A stretch of DNA of 31,193 bases from Paludibacteraceae bacterium (GCA_016302585.1 JAEDNI010000021.1:1-31193); one strand, 5' to 3'; counted from the stretch's first letter, positions 1 through 7,885 are shown. Made by a program: numbers and translations. Notes: generated by a model from the sequence alone, not told the origin.

Positions 1-147
1 GGGGCACAGAACAAAGAAAAGCCGGCATCCGATGCCGGGGAAAAGAAGAAAGAAACCCGCGGAATACCGCGGGGAACAGGACAAAGAAACAACGCGGAAT
101 ACCGCGGGGAACAGAACAAAGAAACAGCGCGGGGCTAAAGACCCGCG
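1..147. repeat. Tandem array of four hairpins, ~35-bp period
   Basis: Four perfect inverted repeats are spaced evenly. They are CCGGCATC/GATGCCGG at 22-38, CCCGCGG/CCGCGGG at 56-73 with an AATA loop, CGCGG/CCGCG at 93-106 with the same loop, and CGCGGG/CCCGCG at 128-147. Their centres lie about 35, 35 and 38 bp apart. The linkers are near copies of GAACAGAACAAAGAAAC. Read on the minus strand, each hairpin is followed by a T-rich tract, so the array looks like serial terminators for leftward transcription. The left end is cut by the window edge. I see no coding potential here. Confidence 0.8.
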
Positions 148-356
148 AACAAAACGAAGAACACCCGCATTGAGACTGAAGCGGACGGGCGAAGGGCTTG
201 CGCGAGACGCATGGACGCATATAGTCGCGCGCGGGTGTGACTAAAAATGGTCAGAAAGGGCATTTATTTGCGATTTAAGCGCATGGCGGTTTTCTATCGA
301 GGGAGTGTCGAATTTTAAGAAAAATGCGTAAAAATGCAAAAAAATGAGTCGAACGC
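148..356. other. Non-coding stretch with long inverted repeat and phased A-tracts
   Basis: No credible gene is present. ACACCCGC at 161-168 is the exact reverse complement of GCGGGTGT at 231-238, so a 78-nt structure closed by 8 bp is possible, but I cannot identify it as a known RNA. Farther right, A-tracts at 320-324, 330-334 and 338-344 are spaced 9 to 10 bp apart, close to one helical turn. Such spacing usually bends DNA. They sit just upstream of the gyrA promoter. Confidence 0.5.
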
Positions 357-387
357 TTGCATATGTCAAAAAAAAGCAGTAATTTTG
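357..387 (+). promoter_or_regulatory. Predicted gyrA promoter (Bacteroidota sigma-ABfr type)
   Basis: The -33 element is TTG at 357-359, followed by CATAT. The -7 element TAATTTTG lies at 380-387 and fits TAnnTTTG with a 20-bp spacer. The block from 367 to 388 is identical, 22 of 22 bases, to the promoter upstream of the DUF177-rpmF operon. Transcription would start near 394, giving a leader of about 130 nt. Confidence 0.8.
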
Positions 388-521
388 CGCTCGCTTTAGC
401 GAGCATCTGAGATAGGAGAGGTTAAGGGCAAACAGGTGCTATCAAAGAATAGGAAAACATAGGAGGACCTAAGATGGTATAGGAAGATAAGGCAAATAAA
501 ATTAATATCTATTATAACACA
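388..521 (+). promoter_or_regulatory. gyrA 5' leader with palindrome and four ATAGGA motifs
   Basis: GCTCGC-TTTA-GCGAGC (389-404) is a perfect inverted repeat that overlaps the predicted transcription start. It could act as an operator or as a small hairpin. ATAGGA then occurs four times, at 412-417, 449-454, 459-464 and 479-484. The copy at 459 extends to AGGAGG but is about 55 nt from the gyrA ATG, too far to be its ribosome-binding site. A role in gyrA control is inferred only from position. Confidence 0.5.
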
Positions 522-3110
522 ATGGAAGAAAACAACGAAATTATCAAGAATGATCACATTATTCCGGTGAAGATTGATGAGGAAATGAAATCCTCGTATA
601 TCGACTACTCGATGTCTGTGATCGTAAGTCGTGCGCTGCCTGATGTGCGCGATGGTTTCAAGCCTGTTCACCGCCGTGTGCTGTTCGGTATGAATGAGCT
701 CGGTAACACGAGCGACAAGCCGACCAAGAAATCTGCCCGTATCGTCGGTGAGGTAATGGGTAAGTATCACCCGCACGGTGACAGTTCTATCTATGGTACG
801 CTAGTGCGTATGGCGCAGCCCTGGGCGATGCGTTATTGCCTGGTAGACGGCCAAGGTAACTTCGGTTCTGTCGATGGCGATGGTGCTGCTGCGATGCGTT
901 ATACCGAGGCGCGCCTCTCGAAGCTCGCAGAAGAGATGCTGCGTGATATCGAGAAGGATACCGTGGATATGCAGAATAACTTCGACGACTCGCTCAAAGA
1001 GCCGACGGTGCTGCCTTGCCGTTTCCCGAACCTGTTGGTGAACGGTGCCAGTGGTATAGCCGTAGGTATGGCGACGAACATGCCGACCCATAACCTTTCG
1101 GAGGTGATCGACGGCTGTTGCGCGTATATCAATAATATTAAGGCGCGCATGCACGATGAGTTCTGTCCGGAGATCACGGTGGAAGACCTGATGGAGTATA
1201 TCAAGGCTCCGGATTTCCCGACCGGTGGTACGATCTACGGTTACCAGGGCGTGAAGGATGCTTACGAGACCGGTCGTGGCCGCGTGATCATCCGTTCGAA
1301 TGCCGACATCGAGGCGGACGACAATGGTCGTGAGCGCATCGTGATCACCGAACTGCCGTATGGCGTGGTGAAGAACGAACTCGTCAAGGCTATCGCGGAA
1401 CTGGCGAACGACAAGAAGATCGAAGGTATCTCCGATATCCAGGATCACTCGAAGCGCGATATCCGTATCGTGATCGACGTGAAACGTGACGCGAACGCAC
1501 AGGTCGTGCTGAACAAACTCTATAAGTTCACCGCCCTGCAGTCCAGTTTCGCGGTTAACAGCATCGCCCTTGTGAAGGGTCGTCCGATGCTGCTGAACCT
1601 CAAGCAGCTCATCGGTAACTTCATCGAGCACCGAATGGACGTTGTGACACGCCGTACGAAATTCGAGTTGAAGAAAGCCGAGGAGAAAGCCCATATCTTA
1701 CAGGGCTTGATCATTGCCGTAGATAACATCGACGAGGTAGTTCGTATCATTCGTGCCAGCCGTACTCCGGCAGACGCTCAGGCGAACCTGGAGGCACGTT
1801 TTAACCTGGACAACCTGCAGTCGAAAGCGATCGTAGATATGCGTCTGAGTGCCCTTACCGGCCTGCGTATCGATGAGTTGAAGCAGGAGTACGAGGAGAT
1901 CGAGAAACTCATCGCTCATCTCAACGAGCTGCTCGCCAGCGAAGAGATGCGTTACGACGTCATCAACGAAGAGCTTGTGGAGATCAAAGAGAAATACGGC
2001 GACGAGCGTCGTACGCAGATCGTGAAGATGGCTACCGAGTTCAACCCGGAGGATATGTATGCCGACGATGATATGGTAATTACTATTTCGCACCTCGGTT
2101 ATATCAAACGTACGCCGTTAGCAGACTTCCGTCAGCAGACACGCGGCGGAATCGGTTCGAAAGCCGGTAGTGCTCGTGATCAGGATTTCATCGAGTACGT
2201 TCACCAGGCTTCGATGCACTCGACGATGATGTTCTTCACCGAGATGGGTCGTCTGTACTGGCTCAAGGTATATGAACTGCCGGAAGGCAACAAACAATCC
2301 AAAGGCCGTGCTATTCAGAATATGATCAACCTTCAGAAGGGCGATAAAGTACGTACCTGCATCAACGTGAAGGGTCTCAACGACCAAGAGTACGTAGAGA
2401 ACCACTATCTGATCTTCATCACCAAGAACGGACTCATGAAGAAGACGACGCTCGAGGCATACAGCCGTCCGCGTGCCAACGGTATCATCGCGCTCGGTTT
2501 GCGTGAAGGCGACGAGTTGATCGGTGTAACACTTACCGACGGACAGAGCGAGATGTTAGTCGCTTCTTACAACGGTAAGGTATGTCGTTTCAACGAATCC
2601 GGCGTACGTCCGATGGGTCGTTCGGCAACGGGTGTGAAGGCTATTACTTTGGAAGAAGACGGTCAAGATCGCGTGATTGGCACAGTTTGTGTAGAGAAGA
2701 ATACAGACAAGACGATCCTTGTTATCTCAGAGAACGGTTTCGGCAAGCGAACACCGTTGGATGACGAGAACGGCGAGCCGATCTATCGTATCACGAACCG
2801 CGGCGGCAAGGGTGTTAAGACGATCGAGATCACCGAGAAGACCGGCCACCTGGTAGGTATCGAAGGTGTGACGGACGATGACGATCTGATGCTCATCACT
2901 AAGTCAGGAACCGCTATCCGCATGGATATCTCGACGATTCGTCAAACCGGTCGTGCTGCACAGGGCGTCAAACTCATCGAACTCCAGAAACGTAACGACA
3001 CGCTCATGAGCGGTTGTATCGTTCCGAAGGACGACGAAGAAAATGGTGACGCTGCGCTCAATGGTGAAAATGGTGAAAATGGTGAAAACAACAACGAAAC
3101 AAACGAATAA
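522..3110 (+). CDS. gyrA: DNA gyrase subunit A
   Basis: This is the breakage-reunion subunit of gyrase, which pairs with GyrB to introduce negative supercoils. At 862 aa it is normal length. The N-terminal winged-helix core includes DGFKPVHRR (residues 44-52) and the AAMRYTEARL motif with catalytic Tyr127. The C-terminal propeller contains QTRGGIG, a GyrA-box-like motif that favours GyrA over ParC. In the quinolone-determining region GKYHPHGDSSIYG, Ser88 matches E. coli Ser83, while Gly92 sits where E. coli has Asp87. The tail ends in a 9-bp DNA repeat coding Asn-Gly-Glu units. The ATG at 522 puts the conserved MKSSYIDYSMS segment at the usual distance. It is the first gene of a long rightward run, and the next gene starts 3 nt after its stop. 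Confidence 0.97.
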   Translation: MEENNEIIKNDHIIPVKIDEEMKSSYIDYSMSVIVSRALPDVRDGFKPVHRRVLFGMNELGNTSDKPTKKSARIVGEVMGKYHPHGDSSIYGTLVRMAQPWAMRYCLVDGQGNFGSVDGDGAAAMRYTEARLSKLAEEMLRDIEKDTVDMQNNFDDSLKEPTVLPCRFPNLLVNGASGIAVGMATNMPTHNLSEVIDGCCAYINNIKARMHDEFCPEITVEDLMEYIKAPDFPTGGTIYGYQGVKDAYETGRGRVIIRSNADIEADDNGRERIVITELPYGVVKNELVKAIAELANDKKIEGISDIQDHSKRDIRIVIDVKRDANAQVVLNKLYKFTALQSSFAVNSIALVKGRPMLLNLKQLIGNFIEHRMDVVTRRTKFELKKAEEKAHILQGLIIAVDNIDEVVRIIRASRTPADAQANLEARFNLDNLQSKAIVDMRLSALTGLRIDELKQEYEEIEKLIAHLNELLASEEMRYDVINEELVEIKEKYGDERRTQIVKMATEFNPEDMYADDDMVITISHLGYIKRTPLADFRQQTRGGIGSKAGSARDQDFIEYVHQASMHSTMMFFTEMGRLYWLKVYELPEGNKQSKGRAIQNMINLQKGDKVRTCINVKGLNDQEYVENHYLIFITKNGLMKKTTLEAYSRPRANGIIALGLREGDELIGVTLTDGQSEMLVASYNGKVCRFNESGVRPMGRSATGVKAITLEEDGQDRVIGTVCVEKNTDKTILVISENGFGKRTPLDDENGEPIYRITNRGGKGVKTIEITEKTGHLVGIEGVTDDDDLMLITKSGTAIRMDISTIRQTGRAAQGVKLIELQKRNDTLMSGCIVPKDDEENGDAALNGENGENGENNNETNE

Positions 3111-3113
3111 TTT

Positions 3114-4367
3114 ATGAAAAAATCATTGTTTTTGGCAGCCCTTGTGCTGGTAAGCGCAGGCTGCTTTGCACAGAAAAACCCGCTGGTAAAGAAAGCGAAA
3201 AGCTACATGATGGCTTCTGAGAATGCAGACTTCACTGCCGCTCGTGCCACGATAACTGAAGCGATCGAAACAGCTCCGACGGTTGAGACCTATTACTGGG
3301 CCGGTATGATCGGCTACCAGGAGGTGAGCCAGGAGAACTACAAGCAGATGATGGGTCAGACTTTCGACCAAGCCAAAGCCGGTAGAGCCGTAGAGGAGAG
3401 TTACCAATACTGGATCAAAGCCGACGAACTGGCGCAGGTACCCGTTCTGAACAAGAAAGGTGTAGAAGTACCTACCGACCCGAAGATGCGTGCCAACGTC
3501 AGCAAGAAGATGCTGGAGTATTACAAGAACCAGGAGTTGGTGAAATATGGTATCTATCTGAACGAAAAACGTGACTACGAAGGCGCTTACCGTGCATTTA
3601 AACTGCACGTAGACCTGCCGAACCTCGTGATGATGAGTGATCCGAAGTTGCAGAAAGAGATGCCGCGTGATACTACCTACGAGCAGTATAAATACTACGC
3701 AGCTATCTTCGCAGTACAGAGCGGGTTGCACGCAGAGGCAATTGAGTTGCTCAACGAGATGAAGGACGGTGAATATGAGGCGATCTCCGTAAACCAGTTC
3801 CTCTATCAAGAGTACGTTGCCGTAAAGGACACCGCTAATTTCTTAGTCACCCTTCAGAACGCCGTTGCACGATTCCCGCAAGAGCCGTGGTTCCTGCAGA
3901 ACCTGATCAACTACTATATCTACTCCGGTCAGGAGCAGGTTGCTGTAGACTATCTGGCTAAGGCTATCGAGCGTGAACCGAACGTAGCGCAATACCACCA
4001 CATCAAAGGTAACCTGGATGAGAGCTTAGGTAACTACGACGCTGCGCTCAAAGACTTCGACGAGGCACTCCGTTGTGATCCGACGCTGGCTGACGCAATG
4101 GCAGGTAAAGGACGTGTATATTACAACCAAGCTGTGAAACTGAACGAGGCTGCTGCTTTCATCAACGACAACAAGGAATACAAGAAAGCCATGGCGGAGA
4201 TGAAAGAGGTATTCCGCAAAGCGCTTCCGTTCTTCGAGAAAGCACTCGAGATGAACCCGGAAGATCGTCAGTATATGATGATTCTTAAAGGATTGTACTA
4301 TCGTTTCTTGTCCGAACCGGGCATGGAAGCCAAGTACAATGCTATCGTGGCAGAGTTGGAGAAATAA
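3114..4367 (+). CDS. Secreted tetratricopeptide repeat protein
   Basis: The 417-aa product starts with a signal peptide (MKKSLFLAALVLVSAGCFAQ) and probably acts in the periplasm. The SAGC near the end is a poor lipobox because Ser replaces the aliphatic residue at -3, so signal peptidase I cleavage near FAQ is preferred over lipidation. The C-terminal half has TPR helices: a clear unit around GNLDESLGNYDAALKDFDEALRCDP and another around FFEKALEMNPEDR. TPR proteins are usually protein-binding scaffolds, and no enzymatic motif is visible. The gene begins 3 nt after gyrA and its TAA shares one base with the ruvX ATG, so the three are probably co-translated. A TPR gene next to gyrA is, from memory, common in Bacteroidales. 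The partner is unknown. Confidence 0.85.
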   Translation: MKKSLFLAALVLVSAGCFAQKNPLVKKAKSYMMASENADFTAARATITEAIETAPTVETYYWAGMIGYQEVSQENYKQMMGQTFDQAKAGRAVEESYQYWIKADELAQVPVLNKKGVEVPTDPKMRANVSKKMLEYYKNQELVKYGIYLNEKRDYEGAYRAFKLHVDLPNLVMMSDPKLQKEMPRDTTYEQYKYYAAIFAVQSGLHAEAIELLNEMKDGEYEAISVNQFLYQEYVAVKDTANFLVTLQNAVARFPQEPWFLQNLINYYIYSGQEQVAVDYLAKAIEREPNVAQYHHIKGNLDESLGNYDAALKDFDEALRCDPTLADAMAGKGRVYYNQAVKLNEAAAFINDNKEYKKAMAEMKEVFRKALPFFEKALEMNPEDRQYMMILKGLYYRFLSEPGMEAKYNAIVAELEK

Positions 4368-4783
4368 TGGGAAGGATTCTCGCTATTGACTTCGGTCGTA
4401 AACGAACAGGATTAGCCGTAACGGATGTGCTCCGTATCACGGCTAATCCCTTGTTTACGATAGAGACCAAAGAGTTAATGAATTGGCTGACTGACTACTT
4501 CGCCCACGAACCCGTGGATGAGGTAGTCATTGGTCATCCTACTCAGATGAACGGAGAAGACTCGGAGAGCATGAACTATATCCGTCCGTTCATCGGAAAT
4601 TTTAAGAAACAATTTCCTGATAAACCGATAACTATGTATGACGAGCGCTTTACGTCGGTTCTGGCGCACCGTGCGATGATTGATGGGGGCATGAAGAAAA
4701 AAGACCGACAGAACAAAGCCGTGGTGGATAAGATCGCCGCGTGCATCATCCTTGAGGGATACCTCGAGAAGTTGAGAGTTTAG
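4367..4783 (+). CDS. ruvX: Holliday junction resolvase-like RuvX (YqgF)
   Basis: This is a 138-aa RNase H-fold nuclease of the YqgF/RuvX family, linked to Holliday junction resolution and to processing of the 16S rRNA precursor. The expected acidic residues are present: Asp8 in AIDFGRKRTG, Glu93 in YDERFTS and Asp121 in VVDKIAA, plus the VIGHP strand. Length is typical. The start codon overlaps the preceding stop (TAATG). The final residues KLRV and the TAG stop are encoded inside a 7-bp tandem repeat that continues toward def, so the native C-terminus may have been altered by that array. Confidence 0.93.
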   Translation: MGRILAIDFGRKRTGLAVTDVLRITANPLFTIETKELMNWLTDYFAHEPVDEVVIGHPTQMNGEDSESMNYIRPFIGNFKKQFPDKPITMYDERFTSVLAHRAMIDGGMKKKDRQNKAVVDKIAACIILEGYLEKLRV

Positions 4784-4890
4784 AGTTGAGAGTTTAGAGA
4801 AGTTGAGAGTTCTTATCTCGCTTTGCTCGAACGATTATTTTCGACAAGCGAAAATCTTGAGAGTTTAGAGTTTAGAGTTGAAAGTTTAAT
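4771..4890. repeat. Heptamer array A (GTTKAGA) split by a hairpin
   Basis: Units alternate GTTGAGA and GTTTAGA at 4771-4798, with another at 4802-4808. They resume at 4856-4890 as CTTGAGA, GTTTAGA, GTTTAGA, GTTGAAA and GTTTAAT. Between them, 4811-4855 holds an imperfect hairpin: TCGCTT (4818-4823) pairs with AAGCGA (4846-4851), and TCGAA (4827-4831) with TTCGA (4840-4844). The array includes the ruvX stop codon and ends 5 nt before the def ATG. Confidence 0.85.
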
Positions 4891-4895
4891 AAGTT

Positions 4896-5444
4896 ATGAT
4901 TTTACCTATATATTTGTACGGGCAGCCCGTACTAAGAAAAGAGGCTGAAGAAATAGAAAATACACCGGAACTGAAGCAATTCATAGCGGATATGTATGAG
5001 ACGCTGACGCAAGCCGAGGGCTGTGGTTTAGCCGCGCCGCAAGTAGGCAAACCATGGCGTCTGTTTGTGGTGGACGGCAATGAATTAGCGGAAGACTACC
5101 CGGAGTGCAAGGACTTCAAACGCGCCTTTATCAATCCGGAACTGTTAGAGGAGAGTGAAGAGACCTGTACCTATTCGGAGGGCTGTCTCTCTTTACCCGG
5201 CATCAGCGAGAATGTGGTGCGTCCTGCAACCATCAAGATGCGTTATCTGGACGAGGACTTTAACGAACACGAAGAGGTGTTTACCGGCTTCTGTGCACGC
5301 ATCGTACAGCATGAATACGACCATCTTGAGGGACATGTCTTCACCGATCGTATCTCACCTATCCGCAAGACCTTCGTGCGCAATAAACTCGTGTCTATTG
5401 CCAAAGGCAAAACAGTCACCCGCTATAAATATAAGAGGAATTGA
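4896..5444 (+). CDS. def: Peptide deformylase
   Basis: It removes the N-formyl group from nascent proteins and needs a metal ion, usually Fe2+. All three family motifs are intact. GCGLAAPQVG is at 42-51 with Gln49, EGCLSLPG at 95-102 with metal ligand Cys97, and QHEYDHLEG at 138-146 with ligands His139 and His143 and catalytic Glu140. At 182 aa it is a normal-length bacterial type 1 enzyme. It lies between two heptamer arrays, and its TGA stop falls inside the second one. Confidence 0.96.
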   Translation: MILPIYLYGQPVLRKEAEEIENTPELKQFIADMYETLTQAEGCGLAAPQVGKPWRLFVVDGNELAEDYPECKDFKRAFINPELLEESEETCTYSEGCLSLPGISENVVRPATIKMRYLDEDFNEHEEVFTGFCARIVQHEYDHLEGHVFTDRISPIRKTFVRNKLVSIAKGKTVTRYKYKRN

Positions 5445-5480
5445 TAGTTGACAATTGACAATTGACAATTGATAATTAAC
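5440..5480. repeat. Heptamer array B (ATTGACA)
   Basis: About six contiguous 7-bp units (ATTGATA, GTTGACA, ATTGACA twice, ATTGATA, ATTAAC[A]) fill the gap from the def stop codon to the mntP start. The def TGA (5442-5444) is in the first unit and the mntP ATG (5481) begins on the last base of the final unit. The gap holds nothing else. Confidence 0.85.
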
Positions 5481-6038
5481 ATGGATTGGATTAATGTCAT
5501 TGTGATGGCGGTGGGTCTGGCGATGGACTGCTGTGCGGTTTCTACCGTGCAGGGTTTGACGCATCGTCAATGGCACCCGCGGGCACTACTCATGGCCGCT
5601 ATATTCGGCTGTTTTCATATGGGTATGCCGATCATTGGCTATTATGCAGGTACATTCTTCGTTAATTTCATGCATACCTATGCACCCTGGATCGCCCTCA
5701 TTTTGTTGGGCTTTCTGGGCGTAAAGATGATTTGGGAGTCCTATCACGAAGAGAAAGAAACCGAGAAATGCGCGAATTGGAAGGTCACGAACCTGCTTTT
5801 CTTAGCTATTGCAACCAGTGTCGATGTCTTAGCGACGGGACTGCTCTTCGTGCCGTATCCGGAATGGCTCTATCCGTCTGTTGTTACAATAGGCGGCATC
5901 ACGGCTCTCTTCTCCCTCGGTGGTTACCTGCTCGGCGTCTATGTGGGGAAACTGAAACTGAACATGGAGTTAGTAGGTGGACTCGTGCTGATCGGTTTGG
6001 GAATTAAAATCTGGGCAGAAGGTTTCTTTGGTATTTAA
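5481..6038 (+). CDS. mntP: Putative manganese efflux pump MntP (DUF204)
   Basis: This is a small inner-membrane exporter that lowers cytoplasmic Mn2+. Two halves of the protein each contain the family's membrane-embedded acidic motif: GLAMDCCAVST near the N-terminus and ATSVDVLATG in the second half. About six hydrophobic helices are visible, and 185 aa is typical. I prefer the ATG at 5481 over the TTG at 5469 because the TTG lies inside the upstream repeat array and MDWINVIVMA matches the normal family start. I see no Mn2+ riboswitch upstream, since the repeat array fills the gap. It is probably transcribed with its neighbours. Confidence 0.9.
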   Translation: MDWINVIVMAVGLAMDCCAVSTVQGLTHRQWHPRALLMAAIFGCFHMGMPIIGYYAGTFFVNFMHTYAPWIALILLGFLGVKMIWESYHEEKETEKCANWKVTNLLFLAIATSVDVLATGLLFVPYPEWLYPSVVTIGGITALFSLGGYLLGVYVGKLKLNMELVGGLVLIGLGIKIWAEGFFGI

Positions 6039-6074
6039 CATGTTCTTAACCACAAGGGTACGATCATTTTACAT

Positions 6075-6662
6075 ATGTTTGTAATAGGAGATAATACATT
6101 AGTCAGTTTGGACGTCCTGGAGAAGGAGTTCTGCTGCGATTTGGATACCTGTCGCGGCTGCTGTTGCATCGAAGGGGATGCAGGGGCTCCCTTGACGGTC
6201 GAAGAGGAAGAGAAGATACAAAGTATCTTACCGGTGCTCTTGCCGGAAATGACGAAGGAAGCAAAAGCCGTTGTAGAAGCGCAAGGAATAGCCTATAACG
6301 ATCCCTCGAACGAGCGCGTGACATCGATCGTCAATAACAAGGATTGTATCTTCGCTCGCACGGATCATAACGGATGGTGCTACTGCCTGATTGAAAAGGC
6401 ATACAACGCCGGAAAAATCGATTTTAAGAAACCCATCAGTTGTCATCTCTATCCGATTCGTCTGACGAAAGTAGGAGAATACACCGGCCTGGAGTACCAT
6501 CGATGGGATATATGCCATTGTGCACGAATCAAAGGAAAGAAACTGCATTTGCCTCTATATCAATTCCTTAAAGAACCTCTCATTCGCCGGTTCGGACAGG
6601 CATGGTATGAAGAATTGGAATTAACGGCTAATGAATGGAAAAAACAATGCGCGCAGAAGTAA
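6075..6662 (+). CDS. DUF3109 family cysteine-rich protein
   Basis: A 195-aa soluble protein that I place in DUF3109, a Bacteroidota-rich family of unknown function. Cysteines cluster at 20, 21, 26, 29, 30 and 31 (FCCDLDTCRGCCC), at 91, 102 and 104, at 123 (SCHLYPIRL), and at 147 and 149 (DICHC). This layout resembles the zinc- or iron-sulfur-binding CxxCxxxCC proteins of the YkgJ type, so metal binding is a reasonable inference, but no reaction is known. Its end overlaps the likely cinA start by 16 nt, which suggests translational coupling. Confidence 0.85.
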   Translation: MFVIGDNTLVSLDVLEKEFCCDLDTCRGCCCIEGDAGAPLTVEEEEKIQSILPVLLPEMTKEAKAVVEAQGIAYNDPSNERVTSIVNNKDCIFARTDHNGWCYCLIEKAYNAGKIDFKKPISCHLYPIRLTKVGEYTGLEYHRWDICHCARIKGKKLHLPLYQFLKEPLIRRFGQAWYEELELTANEWKKQCAQK

Positions 6663-7885
6663 TTACGATAGGAGATGAATTGTTAATCGGCCAGGTGGTG
6701 GATACCAATTCCGCCTGGATCGCCGAACGCTTGAATGAGATAGGTATTGAGTTATACCAGATCACCTCTGTGCATGACGATGCAGCCCATATCAAGGATG
6801 CGCTGGACGAAGCGTTCAGCCGTGTGAATATTGTGCTTACCACCGGAGGTTTAGGTCCCACGAAGGACGACATCACCAAGCATGTGCTTTGTGCTTATTT
6901 TGATACCCACCTTATTGAAGATCCGCACGTGCGTGCACATATATACGACCTGTATAAAGAACGTCCGGACGTACTGAACCGTCTCACGGCTACGCAGTGG
7001 GAAGTGCCTGCATGTGCGACGATATTGGAGAATCGGGTAGGAAGTGCCCCGCTGATGGTGTTCCATAAGGGTGACCAAATCTTGGTCTCCATGCCCGGTG
7101 TGCCTTATGAGATGAAGATCGGTATGGAAGAACAGATTCTGCCGTATCTTCAGTCACAAATCACCAACCCCCAATCACCAATCCTGCATCGTACGTTGCA
7201 GGTCACGGGTGTTCCGGAGAGTAAACTGGCTATTGAACTGGAGGACTTTGAGAACGCCATGCCTTCCGACTTACACCTCGCGTATCTGCCCAAAGACGGT
7301 ATTATTCGTCTGCGCCTGTCTTCCTATGGAGCGTTGACGGAAGAAGAGATGGAGAATTGGTTCGAGAAGCTGAGGACACTGGTGGCAAACTATCTGATCG
7401 CGGACACGGATGACCCCTTAGAAGTGCTGGTAGGCAAGATCCTCACAGAAAGACACCAAACGATCGCGACGGCAGAGTCTTGTACGGGCGGTAAACTGGC
7501 ATCATTACTCAACAAACATGCCGGTTCTTCTGCCTTCTATTGGGGCTCGATCATCAGTTACGATAACAGCGTCAAAGAACATGTTTTGGGCGTTCCTGCC
7601 GAAATGATAAAAACGCACGGCGTGGTCAGCGAAGAAGTGGTGCGACGCATGGCGGAGTCCGTTCGCGAGACACTCAATACTGATTTTAGTATTGCCACGT
7701 CCGGCATAGCCGGTCCGTCCGGAGGCTCTGAAACGAAGCCTGTAGGCACCGTTTGGATTGCTTGGGCTACACCCAAAGGCACCTATGCCGAGTGTTTCCA
7801 TTTAGGGAAATTACGCGAGCAAGTAACCGACCGGGCTTGCCAAAAAGCATTGGTGGGATTGTTACGTATTTTAAAAGAAGAATAA
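6647..7885 (+). CDS. cinA: CinA-like protein (competence/damage-inducible; nicotinamide-nucleotide amidase)
   Basis: A 412-aa two-domain protein. The N-terminal COG1058/MoCF-like domain begins MRAEVITIGDELL and has TTGGLGPTKDD at 66-76. The C-terminal PncC domain has TAESCTGG and ATSGIAGPSGG and is expected to deamidate NMN to NaMN in pyridine-nucleotide recycling. The ATG at 6647 is preferred to the one 12 nt upstream because it gives the canonical start. Around residues 167-180 the sequence SQITNPQSPILHRT is encoded by 7-bp repeats (7154-7181) that look like the intergenic arrays in this window, suggesting an in-frame insertion between domains. Confidence 0.93.
   Translation: MRAEVITIGDELLIGQVVDTNSAWIAERLNEIGIELYQITSVHDDAAHIKDALDEAFSRVNIVLTTGGLGPTKDDITKHVLCAYFDTHLIEDPHVRAHIYDLYKERPDVLNRLTATQWEVPACATILENRVGSAPLMVFHKGDQILVSMPGVPYEMKIGMEEQILPYLQSQITNPQSPILHRTLQVTGVPESKLAIELEDFENAMPSDLHLAYLPKDGIIRLRLSSYGALTEEEMENWFEKLRTLVANYLIADTDDPLEVLVGKILTERHQTIATAESCTGGKLASLLNKHAGSSAFYWGSIISYDNSVKEHVLGVPAEMIKTHGVVSEEVVRRMAESVRETLNTDFSIATSGIAGPSGGSETKPVGTVWIAWATPKGTYAECFHLGKLREQVTDRACQKALVGLLRILKEE
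7154..7181. repeat. Heptamer array C inside cinA (TCACCAA)
   Basis: Four 7-bp units (TCACAAA, TCACCAA, CCCCCAA, TCACCAA) sit in the coding sequence at the junction of the two CinA domains. The unit resembles, in shifted register, the CCAATNA unit of the array before the second ABC permease. Confidence 0.65.

Noticed and set aside
1..147. Possible CRISPR array
   Set aside because: The repeated part includes both the hairpin and the linker, there are no unique spacers, and the stems differ between units. It is a tandem repeat, not repeat-spacer.
32..244. 70-aa ORF over the hairpin array
   Set aside because: It is Arg/Lys-rich only because of the repeated GC- and purine-rich DNA. No start context or family features are visible.
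801..1694. 297-aa ORF antisense to gyrA
   Set aside because: It mirrors gyrA codon use, is His/Arg/Asp-rich without domain logic, and gyrA is certain on the other strand.
3047..3105. gyrA tail repeat as another heptamer array
   Set aside because: Its period is 9 bp (Asn-Gly-Glu codons), in frame, so it is an ordinary coding repeat. The MMPL tail (19390-19425) likewise has a 9-bp period.
6074..6081. TATGTTTG as a -7 promoter box
   Set aside because: It overlaps the DUF3109 start codon and has no TTTG at the right upstream distance.
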